Position numbers and translations under genes: made by a program
Notes under the pieces: model-generated
Databases searched by the model: none
What the model was told of the DNA's origin: nothing
Seen by the model: the letters and a program-made list of their open reading frames with translations, nothing else
Assembly: GCF_014323705.1 (NCBI RefSeq)
Contig: NZ_JABVEC010000010.1
Coordinates: forward strand, 124,001 to 188,000
Origin: Actinomadura alba
GTDB taxonomy: Bacteria > Actinomycetota > Actinomycetes > Streptosporangiales > Streptosporangiaceae
Direction of reading: 5' to 3'
DNA length: 64,000 nt
In this document: piece by piece, positions 51,791-60,132 of the stretch
Layout of the letters: the number at the start of each line of letters is the position of its first letter
How positions within the stretch are numbered: position 1 is the first letter of the stretch

Positions 51791-52048
51791 ATGGAGCTCA
51801 AGGACGCGACGCGCGTGATCCTCATGGAGTCGGCCGCCCAACCGGACCTGCTCAGGCACGCCAGCAATGTCTACGATGAGTTCGCGGCCGATCGGCAAGT
51901 GCACTACAGCAGCCTGTCGTGGATGCTCAAGCGGGCGGTCGTCACCAACGTGCTGGCGGGGCTCAAGGAACGCGACAACGCGACCTTCACCGACGTCGTC
52001 ACGACGTTGACCAGGGAGATCGACCGGCAGGCGCCGGTGCGCCGGTGA
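51791..52048 (+). CDS. Small hypothetical protein
   Basis: This 85-residue, mostly helical protein reads ELKDATRVILMESAAQPDLLRHASNVYDEFAADRQVHYSSLSWMLKRAVVTNVLAGLKERDNATFTDVVTTLTREIDRQAPVRR. ATG 51791 is the only sensible start. There is no signal or membrane segment and no domain I recognise. The amphipathic helices would suit a small protein-binding adaptor, but this is speculation. It is flanked by two minus-strand hypothetical genes and has no operon partner. Confidence 0.6.
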   Translation: MELKDATRVILMESAAQPDLLRHASNVYDEFAADRQVHYSSLSWMLKRAVVTNVLAGLKERDNATFTDVVTTLTREIDRQAPVRR

Positions 52049-52077
52049 GGTGTCCGGGCGGCACCTGATCGGCCGGC

Positions 52078-52710
52078 TCAGCGCGGACCCGAGAACGGCG
52101 GTAGTTCCTTGAACCGCGGGTCGAGCCGGATGGTCGGAGTCAGCGCCAGCTGGGCTCGGCGGGCGCGCGAGAGCGGGTGGCCGGGGAAATGGGCATCCCA
52201 CTGCGGGTCGTCGGCGGCATTGCGCGGAAGGCCGCCCCGCACTCCGGGGTCGTACGGGTGCCGGGTCCATTCCGCCATGAGCTCCGGTACCCCCATCCCC
52301 TGGCGCGAACGCTCGGCCATGAAGTGGTTGAGCACCGTGGAGTCCCGGATGCCCGTGACACCCTGCTCGACGCACTGGACGCGGAGCACGACGCTGCAGT
52401 CGGCCCGCGGCACGATGAACGAGGCGATGTAGGCGACTCCCGTCTGCTGATCCGGCATCGGCAGCTTGGCTATCTGGCGGACGGCGGCCAGCCCGTCGAC
52501 ATCGATCACGTCGAGTTCGACGAGTCCGCCGCCGCGGGAGACGGTGTGGGCCGCGGTGCGCCCGCGCAGGGTGTCGAGATCCTCCAGAGGTGCCGGCAGG
52601 TCGGGCGGGAGATCGAAGAAGTCCACGATGGCCGGGTCGCCGTCGGCGTTGACCCAGACGTTGTCCTGGACCTGCTTCCAACTCCGGGTATCGAAGATCA
52701 AAGGACCCAT
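52078..52710 (-). CDS. Hypothetical protein, actinobacterial family
   Basis: From ATG 52710 this is a 210-residue soluble protein: GPLIFDTRSWKQVQDNVWVNADGDPAIVDFFDLPPDLPAPLEDLDTLRGRTAAHTVSRGGGLVELDVIDVDGLAAVRQIAKLPMPDQQTGVAYIASFIVPRADCSVVLRVQCVEQGVTGIRDSTVLNHFMAE, then a C-terminal YDPGVRGGLPRNAADDPQWDAHFPGHPLSRARRAQLAL. The conserved-looking DPQWD-FP-HPLSR-R end and the VQC-E-G-TG-RE/D strand fit a hypothetical family present in many actinomycetes. No catalytic residues stand out. The function is unknown. Confidence 0.72.
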   Translation of the reverse strand: MGPLIFDTRSWKQVQDNVWVNADGDPAIVDFFDLPPDLPAPLEDLDTLRGRTAAHTVSRGGGLVELDVIDVDGLAAVRQIAKLPMPDQQTGVAYIASFIVPRADCSVVLRVQCVEQGVTGIRDSTVLNHFMAERSRQGMGVPELMAEWTRHPYDPGVRGGLPRNAADDPQWDAHFPGHPLSRARRAQLALTPTIRLDPRFKELPPFSGPR

Positions 52711-53753
52711 GTACGGAGACTTTAGGGCAGACGGGTGATCCGCCATCGTCGATATGGCGTCAGTGGTCTCGCGGTGCGGTCTCTAGGTGCGCCGGTTCGC
52801 TGAGCCGCGGCGCGCGGTCGCGCCCGCCGGCCGTTCCCCGGGGCGAGCGCACATTCGGCCGGTGACGTGCCGGTACGTGGTGATCTGCGAGAACAGTGGC
52901 GAATAACCGTTTGTCTCGCCATTGGTGCGGGAGTCGGCGATAACCTCATCCTTGTTACCGTAACCCGTGATTTGCGGGCCTCGCTGCATTGCGCACGACC
53001 ATTCGGGCACCTCTCCGCCAAGCTATTTTGATCTTTCTTCCGAGGTGGCGCGCTGTACGATTTGTCGGAGTTAATCTGCTCCTTTTCAGCGGACGGTAAT
53101 CGCTCTGATGCGAGCTGTTACTCCGCTGAATTCGATGATCCATGAGGTGCCGTCGGAAGGCATTCTTCGCCTGTCCAAGGGGTACTCTGACATCAGGCGC
53201 GCTCCAGCGATCTCGAGGCGGGGGCGGCCGGATGCCCCGCTGTGGCGACCGTCACGACGGGGGTCCGGCTCCGCGGAAGAGATCGGTGAGCAGTGCGTTC
53301 CCTGAACGGCACAGGCACTGAATGCGGCACTGAATGATGACCGAACAGAGACAAGGGGCCACCGGATTACCGCCATCCCGGTCCTGACAAGGACTGGACG
53401 GCCGGGCATTCTGAGCCACTTCAAGGTTGTTGCACAAAGACTCGTCACAAGTTGAGGGCCGTCCCCCTACCGCCGGTTGTTGGCACAGTTGACCGGTAGC
53501 GGGACGGCCCTCATCCATAGCGACCAAAGCCCGGTGACCGCTCGCGTTCGCGAGCCCGGTAAAGCCCTATGGGTGGTGCTGATGAACCGCACGATGATCT
53601 GCACTGGAGCAACTCCGGTGCAAACTGCTTACGACTATATCTCCGCTCTTCACTGCGGCAAGGTTCTCTCTACCGAGTGCCGTCGTGTCTTTACCATCCG
53701 GCTTTCTCGGGCGGCGTTCGGCGACGCCCGAGGCGATGAGCAGGAGCACTGAC
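52711..53753. other. Gene-free kilobase
   Basis: I find no convincing gene in these 1040 bases, although base composition is locally less GC-rich around 53030-53130. Contents are a strong inverted repeat at 53454-53512 and the upstream region of the gene at 53754. Short open frames here lack ribosome sites and family features. Confidence 0.55.
53454..53512. repeat. Long inverted repeat, possible ncRNA or terminator
   Basis: The left arm 53454-53472 (GAGGGCCGTCCCCCTACCG) pairs with the right arm 53494-53512 (CGGTAGCGGGACGGCCCTC) with a single mismatch; the loop is 21 bases. No gene ends within several hundred bases upstream on the plus strand. Confidence 0.75.
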
Positions 53754-54389
53754 ATGGCCCGGTTGCGCACCGCGGCGACCGCGCTCGTCGCCGCGCCATC
53801 ATCGGTCGCCGCGGTGACCGCCGTCACGGTGCATTCGGCGGTGGGCCCCGTGCCGGCGTTCCGCCTCGCCGCGCTCGCCGGAGCGCTGACACTGCTCGCG
53901 CTGATCGCGGCGCTCTCGCAGGAGACGCTTCGTAGCTGGATCTCCCACCGCGCCGAGCAGCGTCGTGCTGCCGCCGAGGCGCACGCCATCAGGACGCTGT
54001 TCATGGCTGCGACCGGCGGGCCGGCCCGGACGGCCGAGGACGCGCGGCAGAAGCGCAGGGACGCCCGCGCGTTCGCCCAGGCCATCGGCCTGACCAACGT
54101 CGGGCCGACCAGCCTGGGCGATGCCATGCAGATCACTCGTGGCCGGGCCCCCGAGAGCGCCGCGGCGCCCTCGGGCGGGCCGTGCGCCGGTGGCCCGTGC
54201 GCCGGTGGTCAGGGCGGCAGTGGCCCGTGCGCCGGGGGCCAGGGCGCTGGGGGCCAGGGTGCCGGTGGTCAGGGGGACGGTCGCCCGAGGCGGCGAGGAG
54301 CGGTGGCCACGGCCACTGGTCTCGACCTGCCCGCGGTCGCCGCCGACAGGCCGGTCAGATCCGTCCCGCCGGTGACCGGCGAGGCGTGA
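53754..54389 (+). CDS. Membrane protein with Cys-Gly repeat region
   Basis: From ATG 53754 (AGGAG seven bases upstream) this is 211 residues. Two hydrophobic N-terminal segments (TALVAAPSSVAAVTAVTV and FRLAALAGALTLLALIAALSQ) are followed by a basic helix (SWISHRAEQRRAAAEAHAIRTLF). Then comes a low-complexity region with repeats GGPCAGGPCAGGQGGSGPCAGGQGAGGQGAGG, in which three PCAGG units and several GAGGQ units are visible (split for length: GGPCAGGPCAGGQGG, SGPCAGGQGAGG). The evenly spaced Cys could cross-link or bind metal. No family is recognised. It stands alone in the plus orientation after a gene-free kilobase. Confidence 0.62.
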   Translation: MARLRTAATALVAAPSSVAAVTAVTVHSAVGPVPAFRLAALAGALTLLALIAALSQETLRSWISHRAEQRRAAAEAHAIRTLFMAATGGPARTAEDARQKRRDARAFAQAIGLTNVGPTSLGDAMQITRGRAPESAAAPSGGPCAGGPCAGGQGGSGPCAGGQGAGGQGAGGQGDGRPRRRGAVATATGLDLPAVAADRPVRSVPPVTGEA

Positions 54390-54465
54390 CGGGTGCTCGA
54401 TCACGCCTCGCCGGCCGCCGTCGCTCCGCCGGCCGTGGCTCCGGCGCGTCGCGCGACGGCGTCCG

Positions 54466-55083
54466 TCACCGGGCGGCCGGCTCCGGCGGCAGGTCGACGT
54501 GGCGCACCGTGTAGCCGCCCTTGGTCACCGGGGCGTACGGCGCCGGGGCCATGCAGGTGCCGGCCCGGCCCGGCCCCCATTCACCGGCCTTGTTCTGGTC
54601 GGCGTTCACCACGGACCAGGAGAACCCGACCCGCGCCTTGTCACGGCCGCCGCGCCCGTCGTACACGCTGAGGCCGAGCCGCGTGCCGATCTGGTCCGCC
54701 ACCGGTTCGTCGGCCTTGGTGACGACCGCGGTAAGGGTAGCCACGCCGGGACTGGTCACCAGGCAGTCCACCCGGCCCTCCATCCGCACGGCGACGTTCT
54801 CGTCGGCCACCCAATGTGAGATCTTCACCGTGCCCTTCGCGTCGGTGGGCAGGCCGGCGGGCGCGCCGGGCTTCGGGCTGCTGTACGGCGTCGCGCGCGC
54901 GTCGAAGGTGAAGGTGCGGACATCGTCGTCCGGCCAGTAGGTCAGGCGCACCTGCGCCGAACCCGTCACGCTCGCCGTCGCCGGCTGGGGCGTCGACGCC
55001 GTCGCGGTCGGAACCGTGAGGGTCATCGCGGCGGCCCCCGCCAGTACCGGCACGGCGATCGCATGGCGGATCTGCACTTTCAT
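54466..55083 (-). CDS. Secreted hypothetical protein
   Basis: From ATG 55083 (AGGAGGACTCG directly upstream) this 205-residue protein has a signal peptide (KVQIRHAIAVPVLAGAAAMTLTVPTATA). A beta-rich mature part follows: VRLTYWPDDDVRTFTFDARATPY, KGTVKISHWVADENVAVRMEGRVDCLVTSPGVATLTAVVTKAD, RLGLSVYDGRGGRDKARVGFSWSVVN and CMAPAPYAPVTKGGYTVRHVDLPP. Two Cys (in VDCLV and GTCMAP) could form a disulfide. The pattern DVRTFTFDA, GTVKISHW and VDCL occurs in secreted actinomycete proteins of unknown role. It is on the opposite strand to the TenA-like gene, 200 bp away. Confidence 0.85.
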   Translation of the reverse strand: MKVQIRHAIAVPVLAGAAAMTLTVPTATASTPQPATASVTGSAQVRLTYWPDDDVRTFTFDARATPYSSPKPGAPAGLPTDAKGTVKISHWVADENVAVRMEGRVDCLVTSPGVATLTAVVTKADEPVADQIGTRLGLSVYDGRGGRDKARVGFSWSVVNADQNKAGEWGPGRAGTCMAPAPYAPVTKGGYTVRHVDLPPEPAAR

Positions 55084-55282
55084 CGAGTCCTCCTGATGGG
55101 AAGGCGAATGGCTCGCCGCCATGCTCTGATCCGCGCCGGGGCGGCCGCTTCCCCCACCGGCGCCAGATCGCGCCGTGCTGCTCCGCCGCGGGGGTCAGGG
55201 GGTGCTCACCCGGACGGTGGGGTGGCGCGGTCCGCGGTTCCCGAAGGTTGACGCGGGTGGGCGCGGATGCTGACGTGGATCC

Positions 55283-55954
55283 ATGGCCGTCCATTCCACC
55301 GCCGAGGCGGCGGAACTGGTGGAGCGGGCCCGCGCGGACATCGCCGCGCGACCGGCCGCCAACCGGTTCCTCGACCTGCTCGAAAGCCGCGAGGTGCCAC
55401 CGGAGAGGCTCGGCGCCCTCGCGGGTGAGGAGTACCGGATCGTCGGCAGTGACCGGCGAAGCTTCGCCCTGCTCGCCGCCCGGTTTCCGAATCCGCCCGC
55501 CGGGGACCTGTTCCTGTCACTGGCCCAGGGCGAGGCGCGGGCGCTGCGCCTGCTGCTCGACTTCGCCTCGGCGCTCGGCTGGGGCGAACACGAACTGACG
55601 ACGTACGAACCGCGACCGCAGGCCCAGTCCTATCCCGCCTACCTCGCGTGGAACGCGGTGTACGGCACCAGCAGCGCGGTGGCGCTCGCCATGCTCGCCA
55701 ACCTCGCCGAGTGGGGGGCCTACTGCGCGCGGGCGGCCGCGGCATTGCGCACCGGTTATGACCTGTCCGACGAGGCCGTCGGGTTCTTCCGGTTCTTCGC
55801 CGAGCCGCCGCCCGGCTTCGGCGAGCAGGCCACCGCCCTCATCGCGGCCGGGCTCGGCGCGGGCGAGGATCCGCGCGAGGCGCTGCGGGCGGCCCGCATG
55901 CTGCACGCCTACGAGACGGCCTTCTGGGACAGCCTGGCCGAGGGCCTCGGCTGA
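55283..55954 (+). CDS. TenA/PqqC-like (haem-oxygenase fold) protein
   Basis: This 223-residue helical protein reads STAEAAELVERARADIAARPAANRFLDLLESREVPPERLGALAGEEYRIVGSDRRSFALLAARFPN, then ARALRLLLDFASALGWGEHELTTYEPRPQAQSYPAYLAWNAVYGTSSAVALAMLANLAEWGAYCARAAAALRTGYDLSDEAVGFFRFFAEPPPGFGEQATALI. The layout, helices with EEY, YPAYL, LANL-EW and F-F-FA, fits the TENA/THI-4/PqqC superfamily. Specific thiaminase residues cannot be confirmed by eye. The GC-rich repeat after it (55966-56018) lies between it and the convergent glycosylase gene. Confidence 0.78.
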   Translation: MAVHSTAEAAELVERARADIAARPAANRFLDLLESREVPPERLGALAGEEYRIVGSDRRSFALLAARFPNPPAGDLFLSLAQGEARALRLLLDFASALGWGEHELTTYEPRPQAQSYPAYLAWNAVYGTSSAVALAMLANLAEWGAYCARAAAALRTGYDLSDEAVGFFRFFAEPPPGFGEQATALIAAGLGAGEDPREALRAARMLHAYETAFWDSLAEGLG

Positions 55955-55965
55955 GGCCGGCCGAG

Positions 55966-56018
55966 CCCGTACGGCCGGTGGACCCGTACGGCCGATCGGG
56001 TCCGTACGGCCGGTCGGG
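55966..56018. repeat. Tandem CCGTACGGCC units between convergent genes
   Basis: Three copies of the near-palindrome CCGTACGGCCG, spaced 16-17 bases, lie between the stops of two convergent genes. They can form alternative hairpins and may serve as a two-way terminator. Confidence 0.65.
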
Positions 56019-56039
56019 CGGCCGCCGCTCGGGGGCACC

Positions 56040-56621
56040 TCAGCCGGCGAGCCGTCGCGGCTTGGCCGGGCAGCCGTCGGTGTGATCGTCGACCACGCCG
56101 ACGGCCTGGAGATACGCGTAGACGATGGTGGTGCCGACGAAGGTGAAGCCGCGGCGCTTGAGGTCCTTGCTGAGCCGGTCGGACAGTTCGGTGCCGGCGG
56201 GCAGCGCGTCGGCCGGGCCGGGGTGGTTGACGACGGGGGTGCCGTCGACCCACTCCCACAGGTAGGCGTCGAACGAGCCGTACGTCTCCCGTACGGCGAG
56301 GAAGGCACGGGCGTTCTTCACCGTCGACTCGACCTTGAGGCGGTTGCGGACGATACCGGGGTCGGCGAGAAGCGAATCGAGCTTCGGCCGGTCGTATGCG
56401 GCGATCTTCTCGGCGGCGAAGCCGTCGAGCGCCCGGCGGTAGTTCTCCCGTTTGTTGAGCACTGTCGACCAGGACAGGCCCGCTTGGGCGCCTTCGAGGA
56501 GAAGCAGCTCGAACAGGTAGGTGTCATCGTGGGCCGGGCGGCCCCACTCGGTGTCGTGATAGGCGGTCATCAGCTCGGAGCCCAGCGCCCAGGCGCAGCG
56601 CGGGTCGGCGAGGGTGGTCAC
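56040..56621 (-). CDS. tag: DNA-3-methyladenine glycosylase I
   Basis: This repair enzyme removes 3-methyladenine from DNA. The 193 residues match TagA-type glycosylases throughout: RCAWALGSELMTAYHDTEWGRPAHDDTYLFELLLLEGAQAGLSWSTVLNKRENYRRALDGF, then LLADPGIVRNRLKVESTVKNARAFL, YLWEWVDGTPVVN, and RGFTFVGTTIVYAYLQAVGVVDDHTDGC. The zinc-snap ligands are visible: Cys9, His22, and the His and Cys of DDHTDGC near the end. Length is standard and the gene intact. It is convergent with the TenA-like gene, and its promoter region borders that of the WhiB gene. Confidence 0.96.
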   Translation of the reverse strand: MTTLADPRCAWALGSELMTAYHDTEWGRPAHDDTYLFELLLLEGAQAGLSWSTVLNKRENYRRALDGFAAEKIAAYDRPKLDSLLADPGIVRNRLKVESTVKNARAFLAVRETYGSFDAYLWEWVDGTPVVNHPGPADALPAGTELSDRLSKDLKRRGFTFVGTTIVYAYLQAVGVVDDHTDGCPAKPRRLAG

Positions 56622-56679
56622 GTGCGGTCGTCCTTGGGGGTGAGCGGGTAACGGGTATGTCGATCAAAACTTGCCGACT

Positions 56680-56710
56680 GTTTGTAGTACTACGAGTTGT
56701 AGTATTAGAC
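56680..56710 (+). promoter_or_regulatory. Candidate operator/promoter upstream of the WhiB gene
   Basis: Two TTGTAGTA direct repeats (56682 and 56697 on) contain the palindrome GTAGTACTAC. This AT-richer patch lies between the divergent glycosylase and WhiB genes, about 40 bases before the WhiB start; TAGTATTAG could include a -10 box. Confidence 0.45.
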
Positions 56711-56744
56711 TGGCCCCGCCGAACTCGAAGCGCGAGGAGGCGCT

Positions 56745-57044
56745 GTGAGATACAAGACGTACTGGGTGGAGGGCCGCCCGGTCAACCTTCGTCGCACCGA
56801 CCGGGACCAGGACGAGCACTGGACCGACGACGCCGCCTGCCGCGGCTCCGATCCGGAGATCTTCTACCCTGTCGGCTTCGCCGGGCCGGCGCTTCAGCAA
56901 GAGGCGGCCGCCAAGTCGATCTGCGCCGGTTGCGTCGTGCGATCGGACTGCCTGACGTGGGCCCTGCGTGCGGGCGAGCCCGCTGGGATCTGGGGCGGCA
57001 CCACCCCCGAGGAGCGCCGGCTGCTCCGCAGAATGTCCGCCTGA
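56745..57044 (+). CDS. WhiB-family iron-sulfur regulator
   Basis: This 99-residue WhiB-like protein has four iron-sulfur ligands: Cys32, Cys60, Cys63 and Cys69 (AACRGS, SICAGCVVRSDCL). The turn GIWGGTT at 81-87 and a basic C-terminal TPEERRLLRRM for DNA contact follow. The family binds sigma factor and DNA in actinobacteria, controlling development, stress or antibiotic response. The GTG start follows GGAGG. It is probably a single gene with the operator-like repeats upstream. The subfamily is not WhiD- or WhiB7-specific by any motif I can see: there is no AT-hook-like RGR. Confidence 0.95.
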   Translation: MRYKTYWVEGRPVNLRRTDRDQDEHWTDDAACRGSDPEIFYPVGFAGPALQQEAAAKSICAGCVVRSDCLTWALRAGEPAGIWGGTTPEERRLLRRMSA

Positions 57045-57165
57045 CGATCGGCTGATCGGCTGACGATATTCACCGTCATTCTTGTTATACGCTGGCAAGC
57101 GGGTGCCGGTGGTATTAAGCGGCCGTTCCCCCCATTTTCAATGCGGTCGAACGACGGTGACGGTT

Positions 57166-57783
57166 ATGAGCGACGGTCTGGTCCCGCAGAGAGCCCGTAG
57201 CGAAGGGCTCACCACCCACGCGACTCGAGCGGTGGCCGCGCTCGCGGTCACCGCCTTCATGCTGACCGGCATGTGGGCGCTCGAGGTGGCCGACTACCTG
57301 GTCGACCACCGCCTCGACGAGTACGGCATCCGATCCCACGAGGTCTCGGACCTGCCGCAGATATTCAGCGCGCCATTCCTGCACGCGGACTTCGCTCATA
57401 TCATGGCCAACTCACTGCCATTCCTCGTGCTCGGATTCCTTGCCGCCGCGCGTGGACTGAGCAAGTTCGCCGTGATGAATCTGCTGGTCATCGTGGTCGG
57501 CGGTGCCGGAATCTGGCTGACCGCCCCACCGCGGACCGAGACCCTCGGCGCGAGCATCCTGGTGTTCGGCTACTTCGGCTACCTGCTGGGACGCGGGCTC
57601 TTCGAGCGGCACGCGGCCGATATCGGCATCGCCGTCGTCGTGGTGCTGCTGTACGGAACGATGATCCTGGGTGTGCTTCCGAGCACCCCCGGAATCTCGT
57701 GGCAGGGTCACCTGTTCGGCATGATCGGCGGCGTGCTCGCCGCCTGGACGCTCCGCCGCCGCCTCGGTCAGGGTGCCGGCTGA
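57166..57783 (+). CDS. Rhomboid-family intramembrane serine protease
   Basis: This 205-residue protein has about six membrane segments. The rhomboid signatures are FLHADFAHIMANSLPFLVLG (H-x(4)-H-x(3)-N, about 90-108), the Ser motif TETLGASILVFGYFGYLLGRG (G-x-S near 140) and the catalytic His in SWQGHLFGMIGGVLAAW near 186. The short loop with PRTETLGAS fits small actinobacterial rhomboids. ATG 57166 is preferred over in-frame starts farther upstream, which have no family features. Its end overlaps the convergent SDR gene by 16 bp. Substrates are unknown. Confidence 0.92.
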   Translation: MSDGLVPQRARSEGLTTHATRAVAALAVTAFMLTGMWALEVADYLVDHRLDEYGIRSHEVSDLPQIFSAPFLHADFAHIMANSLPFLVLGFLAAARGLSKFAVMNLLVIVVGGAGIWLTAPPRTETLGASILVFGYFGYLLGRGLFERHAADIGIAVVVVLLYGTMILGVLPSTPGISWQGHLFGMIGGVLAAWTLRRRLGQGAG

Positions 57784-58541
57784 CGGCGGATGACCAGATC
57801 GGTGACGACGGCGTCCCGGGGCGTCTCCATCGCGTCGAGCACGAGCCGCGCCACCGTGCCCGGCTGGATATAGGACTCCGCCTCGTATCCCGCGTTCTCC
57901 TGCGCCCGGACCTTGCGCTGCATCTCGGTGGCCGTACGCCCCGGATAGACGCTGATCACCCGCAGTTCGGGCTCCTCGGCCCGCAGTGAGTCGGCCAGCG
58001 CGCGCAGGCCATGCTTGCTCGCCGCGTAGGCCGCCCACCCGGGGTTGGCGTTCAGCCCGGAGCCGGAGTTGACGAAAACGACCTGTCCCCGGGCCGCGCG
58101 CAGTGCGGGCAGCAGCAGCCGGGTCAGTTCGGCCGGCGCGACCAGATTGACCATGAGCTGGTCGATCCACTCGTCCGCTTCCAGATCGGCCACGCGACCG
58201 AGTTCGACCACGCCCGCACTGTGCACGACGCCGTCGAGCCGGTCGGGCAGCCCGGCCTCGGCGAGAGCCGCCTCTATCCGGGGCGGCTCGCTCAGGTCGA
58301 GCACGAGGGTCCGTACCCGTGACGTCCGCGCGGCGGAGGCGGGGTCGTTCGGATCGAACGTCTGCGTCTTGGCCGCCGCGCCGGAGCCGAGGTCGGTGAC
58401 CGTCTTGGCGAGCCGGTCGGCGGAGCTTCCGACGAGGATCAGCTCGTGCCCGCGCGCGGCCAGCGACTCCGCGATCGAGGCGCCGATGCCGCCGGTCGCG
58501 CCAGTGATCATGTACGTCCCCACGGATTCATCCTCGTCCAT
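57768..58541 (-). CDS. SDR-family oxidoreductase
   Basis: This 257-residue short-chain dehydrogenase has the cofactor motif TGATGGIGASIAESLAARG at 13-31 and HSAGVVELGRV as the NAG equivalent. The Ser is in VFVNSGSGLNANPGW, and Tyr and Lys are in YAASKHGLRALADSL (about 173-177). ISVYPGRTATEM matches classical SDRs of the NADP(H) kind. It starts at ATG 58541. The substrate is unknown. Its 3' end overlaps the rhomboid gene by 16 bp in convergent orientation, so the two transcripts can interfere. Confidence 0.95.
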   Translation of the reverse strand: MDEDESVGTYMITGATGGIGASIAESLAARGHELILVGSSADRLAKTVTDLGSGAAAKTQTFDPNDPASAARTSRVRTLVLDLSEPPRIEAALAEAGLPDRLDGVVHSAGVVELGRVADLEADEWIDQLMVNLVAPAELTRLLLPALRAARGQVVFVNSGSGLNANPGWAAYAASKHGLRALADSLRAEEPELRVISVYPGRTATEMQRKVRAQENAGYEAESYIQPGTVARLVLDAMETPRDAVVTDLVIRRQPAP

Positions 58542-58592
58542 GGCCGCGGTGACGGCAAGATCGCCGCAGCGGTGCCGCGTCCGGCGGCCGGG

Positions 58593-60077
58593 TCAGTTGG
58601 GGCGCAGCACCCGGGTGGCGCCGGCGATGAGCGCGGTGGCGAGGATCCAGCCGGCGGCGATCAGGGCGTACGCCAGCCACTGCGTCCACCCAACCGGTTG
58701 CCACATGTCCCGCTGGCCGAAGGTCCCGATGGGGATGAGCAGGTCGAGGGTGAAGATGAAGGCGTGCAGCTCCGGTCGCTCGTCCGGCGGCTTGAGCGGC
58801 CGCGGCCGCTGCGCCGAGAACACCGTGGTGCCGACGGCCACGAGCAGCGAGAGCCACATCGCCGCCAGCCACGGCCGGTAGCCGTAGCCCACCGTCCAGT
58901 CGAGGAGGTGGTTCCAGGCCCGCCCGGTCCACGGCAGGGTCCGGCGGCGCGCCCTCAGCTTGGCCAGCTGGACCTTCCTGGCCAGGTCGTCGAGGCCCGA
59001 ACCGCGGAACCACGTGGCGAGCTGCTCGTACACCTGCGGGTGGAAGACCTCGTCGCGGCGCACCCAGCCGAGCCGGCTCTTCGGCTCGCCGCCGCGCAAC
59101 GTGTCGTACGTCAGGCCGTTCAGCTGCAGTACGTCCGGCCAGGTGGCCGGCTGGTCCAGGATCAGCCTGATCCGCGAGTACGACAGCGACACCCACCCCA
59201 CCACCGGCTCGGCCGGCGTGAAGATGAGCTCGTCGATCTGCGCGTGGCTGGCGTGAACGGCGCCGCGCCCCGGTGACGACCGCAGGATCGCCTGGTCGAA
59301 CGACAGGGTCCCGTTCACCCGGACGCCGCGCAGCCGCACGGTGCCCTCGGCGGTGAAGCCGTGGCTGAACTCGGCGGCGTCCTCGACGACCATGTTCTGC
59401 GCGTCCAGGGCCAGCCGGCCCGGGTTGCGCAGCGTCGTGCCCTCGAAGAACAGGCCGCCGTTCATGCGCGCGCCCACGAGCCGGACCCCGCCGGTCAGCT
59501 CGGCCTTGCGGAAGAAGGCACCGACCTCGACCACCATGCCGCCGGTGAACAGCGCCCACTTCTCCGGGTCCGACTCGGTGACCTTCGTGCCGTTCATTCG
59601 CAGGCCGCCCATGAGCTGTGCCCGCGGCAGCCGTACCTCGCCCTCGATCACCGAGCCGGACAGGCTCAGGTAGCCGTCGGCGCGCAGCCCGCCGCCGTCG
59701 AAGCCCGGCAGCCGGCAGTCGGCGATCCGGATCTGCCGCGACTCGGCATTGGCGAAGGTCGGTCGCTCGGCGAGCCGGCACAGTTCCAGCCGCAGCTCGC
59801 AGCCGACCGAGCCGCCCGTCACATTGAGCTCGCCGGAGATGTACGCGCCGCGCAACCGCACCGCCGGCACGAAGCCGGCCCGCTGCTCGCACCGGCCGAG
59901 CAGCAGTTGCGCGATCACCTCGGCGCGTACGGTGCGCTCCGGGGTCGCTTCGGACGGGACGTCATCGCCCAGGTCCACCCGTGTCCCCGTGGGGTACGCG
60001 TCCCACAGCCGTTCTTCCGGCCCGGTCATATCCGCCGGCCGGTCGTCGGTGCCCTCAGGCACAGGCGTCCTCTCCAT
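58593..60077 (-). CDS. Large protein with beta-helix-like repeats and C-terminal membrane helices
   Basis: This 494-residue protein has a soluble N-terminal part of short repeating strands (VRLRGAYISGELNVTGGSVGCELRLELC, DGGGLRADGYLSLSGSVIEGEVRLPRAQLMGGLRMNGTKV, ELTGGVRLVGARMNGGLFFEGTTLRN, TVRLRGVRVNGTLSFDQAIL). This resembles the stacked-strand folds of pentapeptide or bactofilin-like proteins. A charged linker and two or three membrane segments (LAAMWLSLLVAVGTTVF, WTQWLAYALIAAGWILATALIAGA) follow. Database entries of this type are often called membrane-associated oxidoreductase, but no cofactor motif is visible. I infer a scaffold role. It lies between SDR and Spo0M genes on the same strand. 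Confidence 0.75.
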   Translation of the reverse strand: MERTPVPEGTDDRPADMTGPEERLWDAYPTGTRVDLGDDVPSEATPERTVRAEVIAQLLLGRCEQRAGFVPAVRLRGAYISGELNVTGGSVGCELRLELCRLAERPTFANAESRQIRIADCRLPGFDGGGLRADGYLSLSGSVIEGEVRLPRAQLMGGLRMNGTKVTESDPEKWALFTGGMVVEVGAFFRKAELTGGVRLVGARMNGGLFFEGTTLRNPGRLALDAQNMVVEDAAEFSHGFTAEGTVRLRGVRVNGTLSFDQAILRSSPGRGAVHASHAQIDELIFTPAEPVVGWVSLSYSRIRLILDQPATWPDVLQLNGLTYDTLRGGEPKSRLGWVRRDEVFHPQVYEQLATWFRGSGLDDLARKVQLAKLRARRRTLPWTGRAWNHLLDWTVGYGYRPWLAAMWLSLLVAVGTTVFSAQRPRPLKPPDERPELHAFIFTLDLLIPIGTFGQRDMWQPVGWTQWLAYALIAAGWILATALIAGATRVLRPN

Positions 60078-60132
60078 CAGGGTTCACTCCGGCCCCACGC
60101 CGGATCGCCGGACCGCCGGTCATGCCGCCCGA

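Noticed and set aside
53086..53448. Short frames in the 52.7-53.7 kb gap
   Set aside because: They have no ribosome sites, no conserved-looking segments and overlapping opposing frames, so I left them as non-coding.
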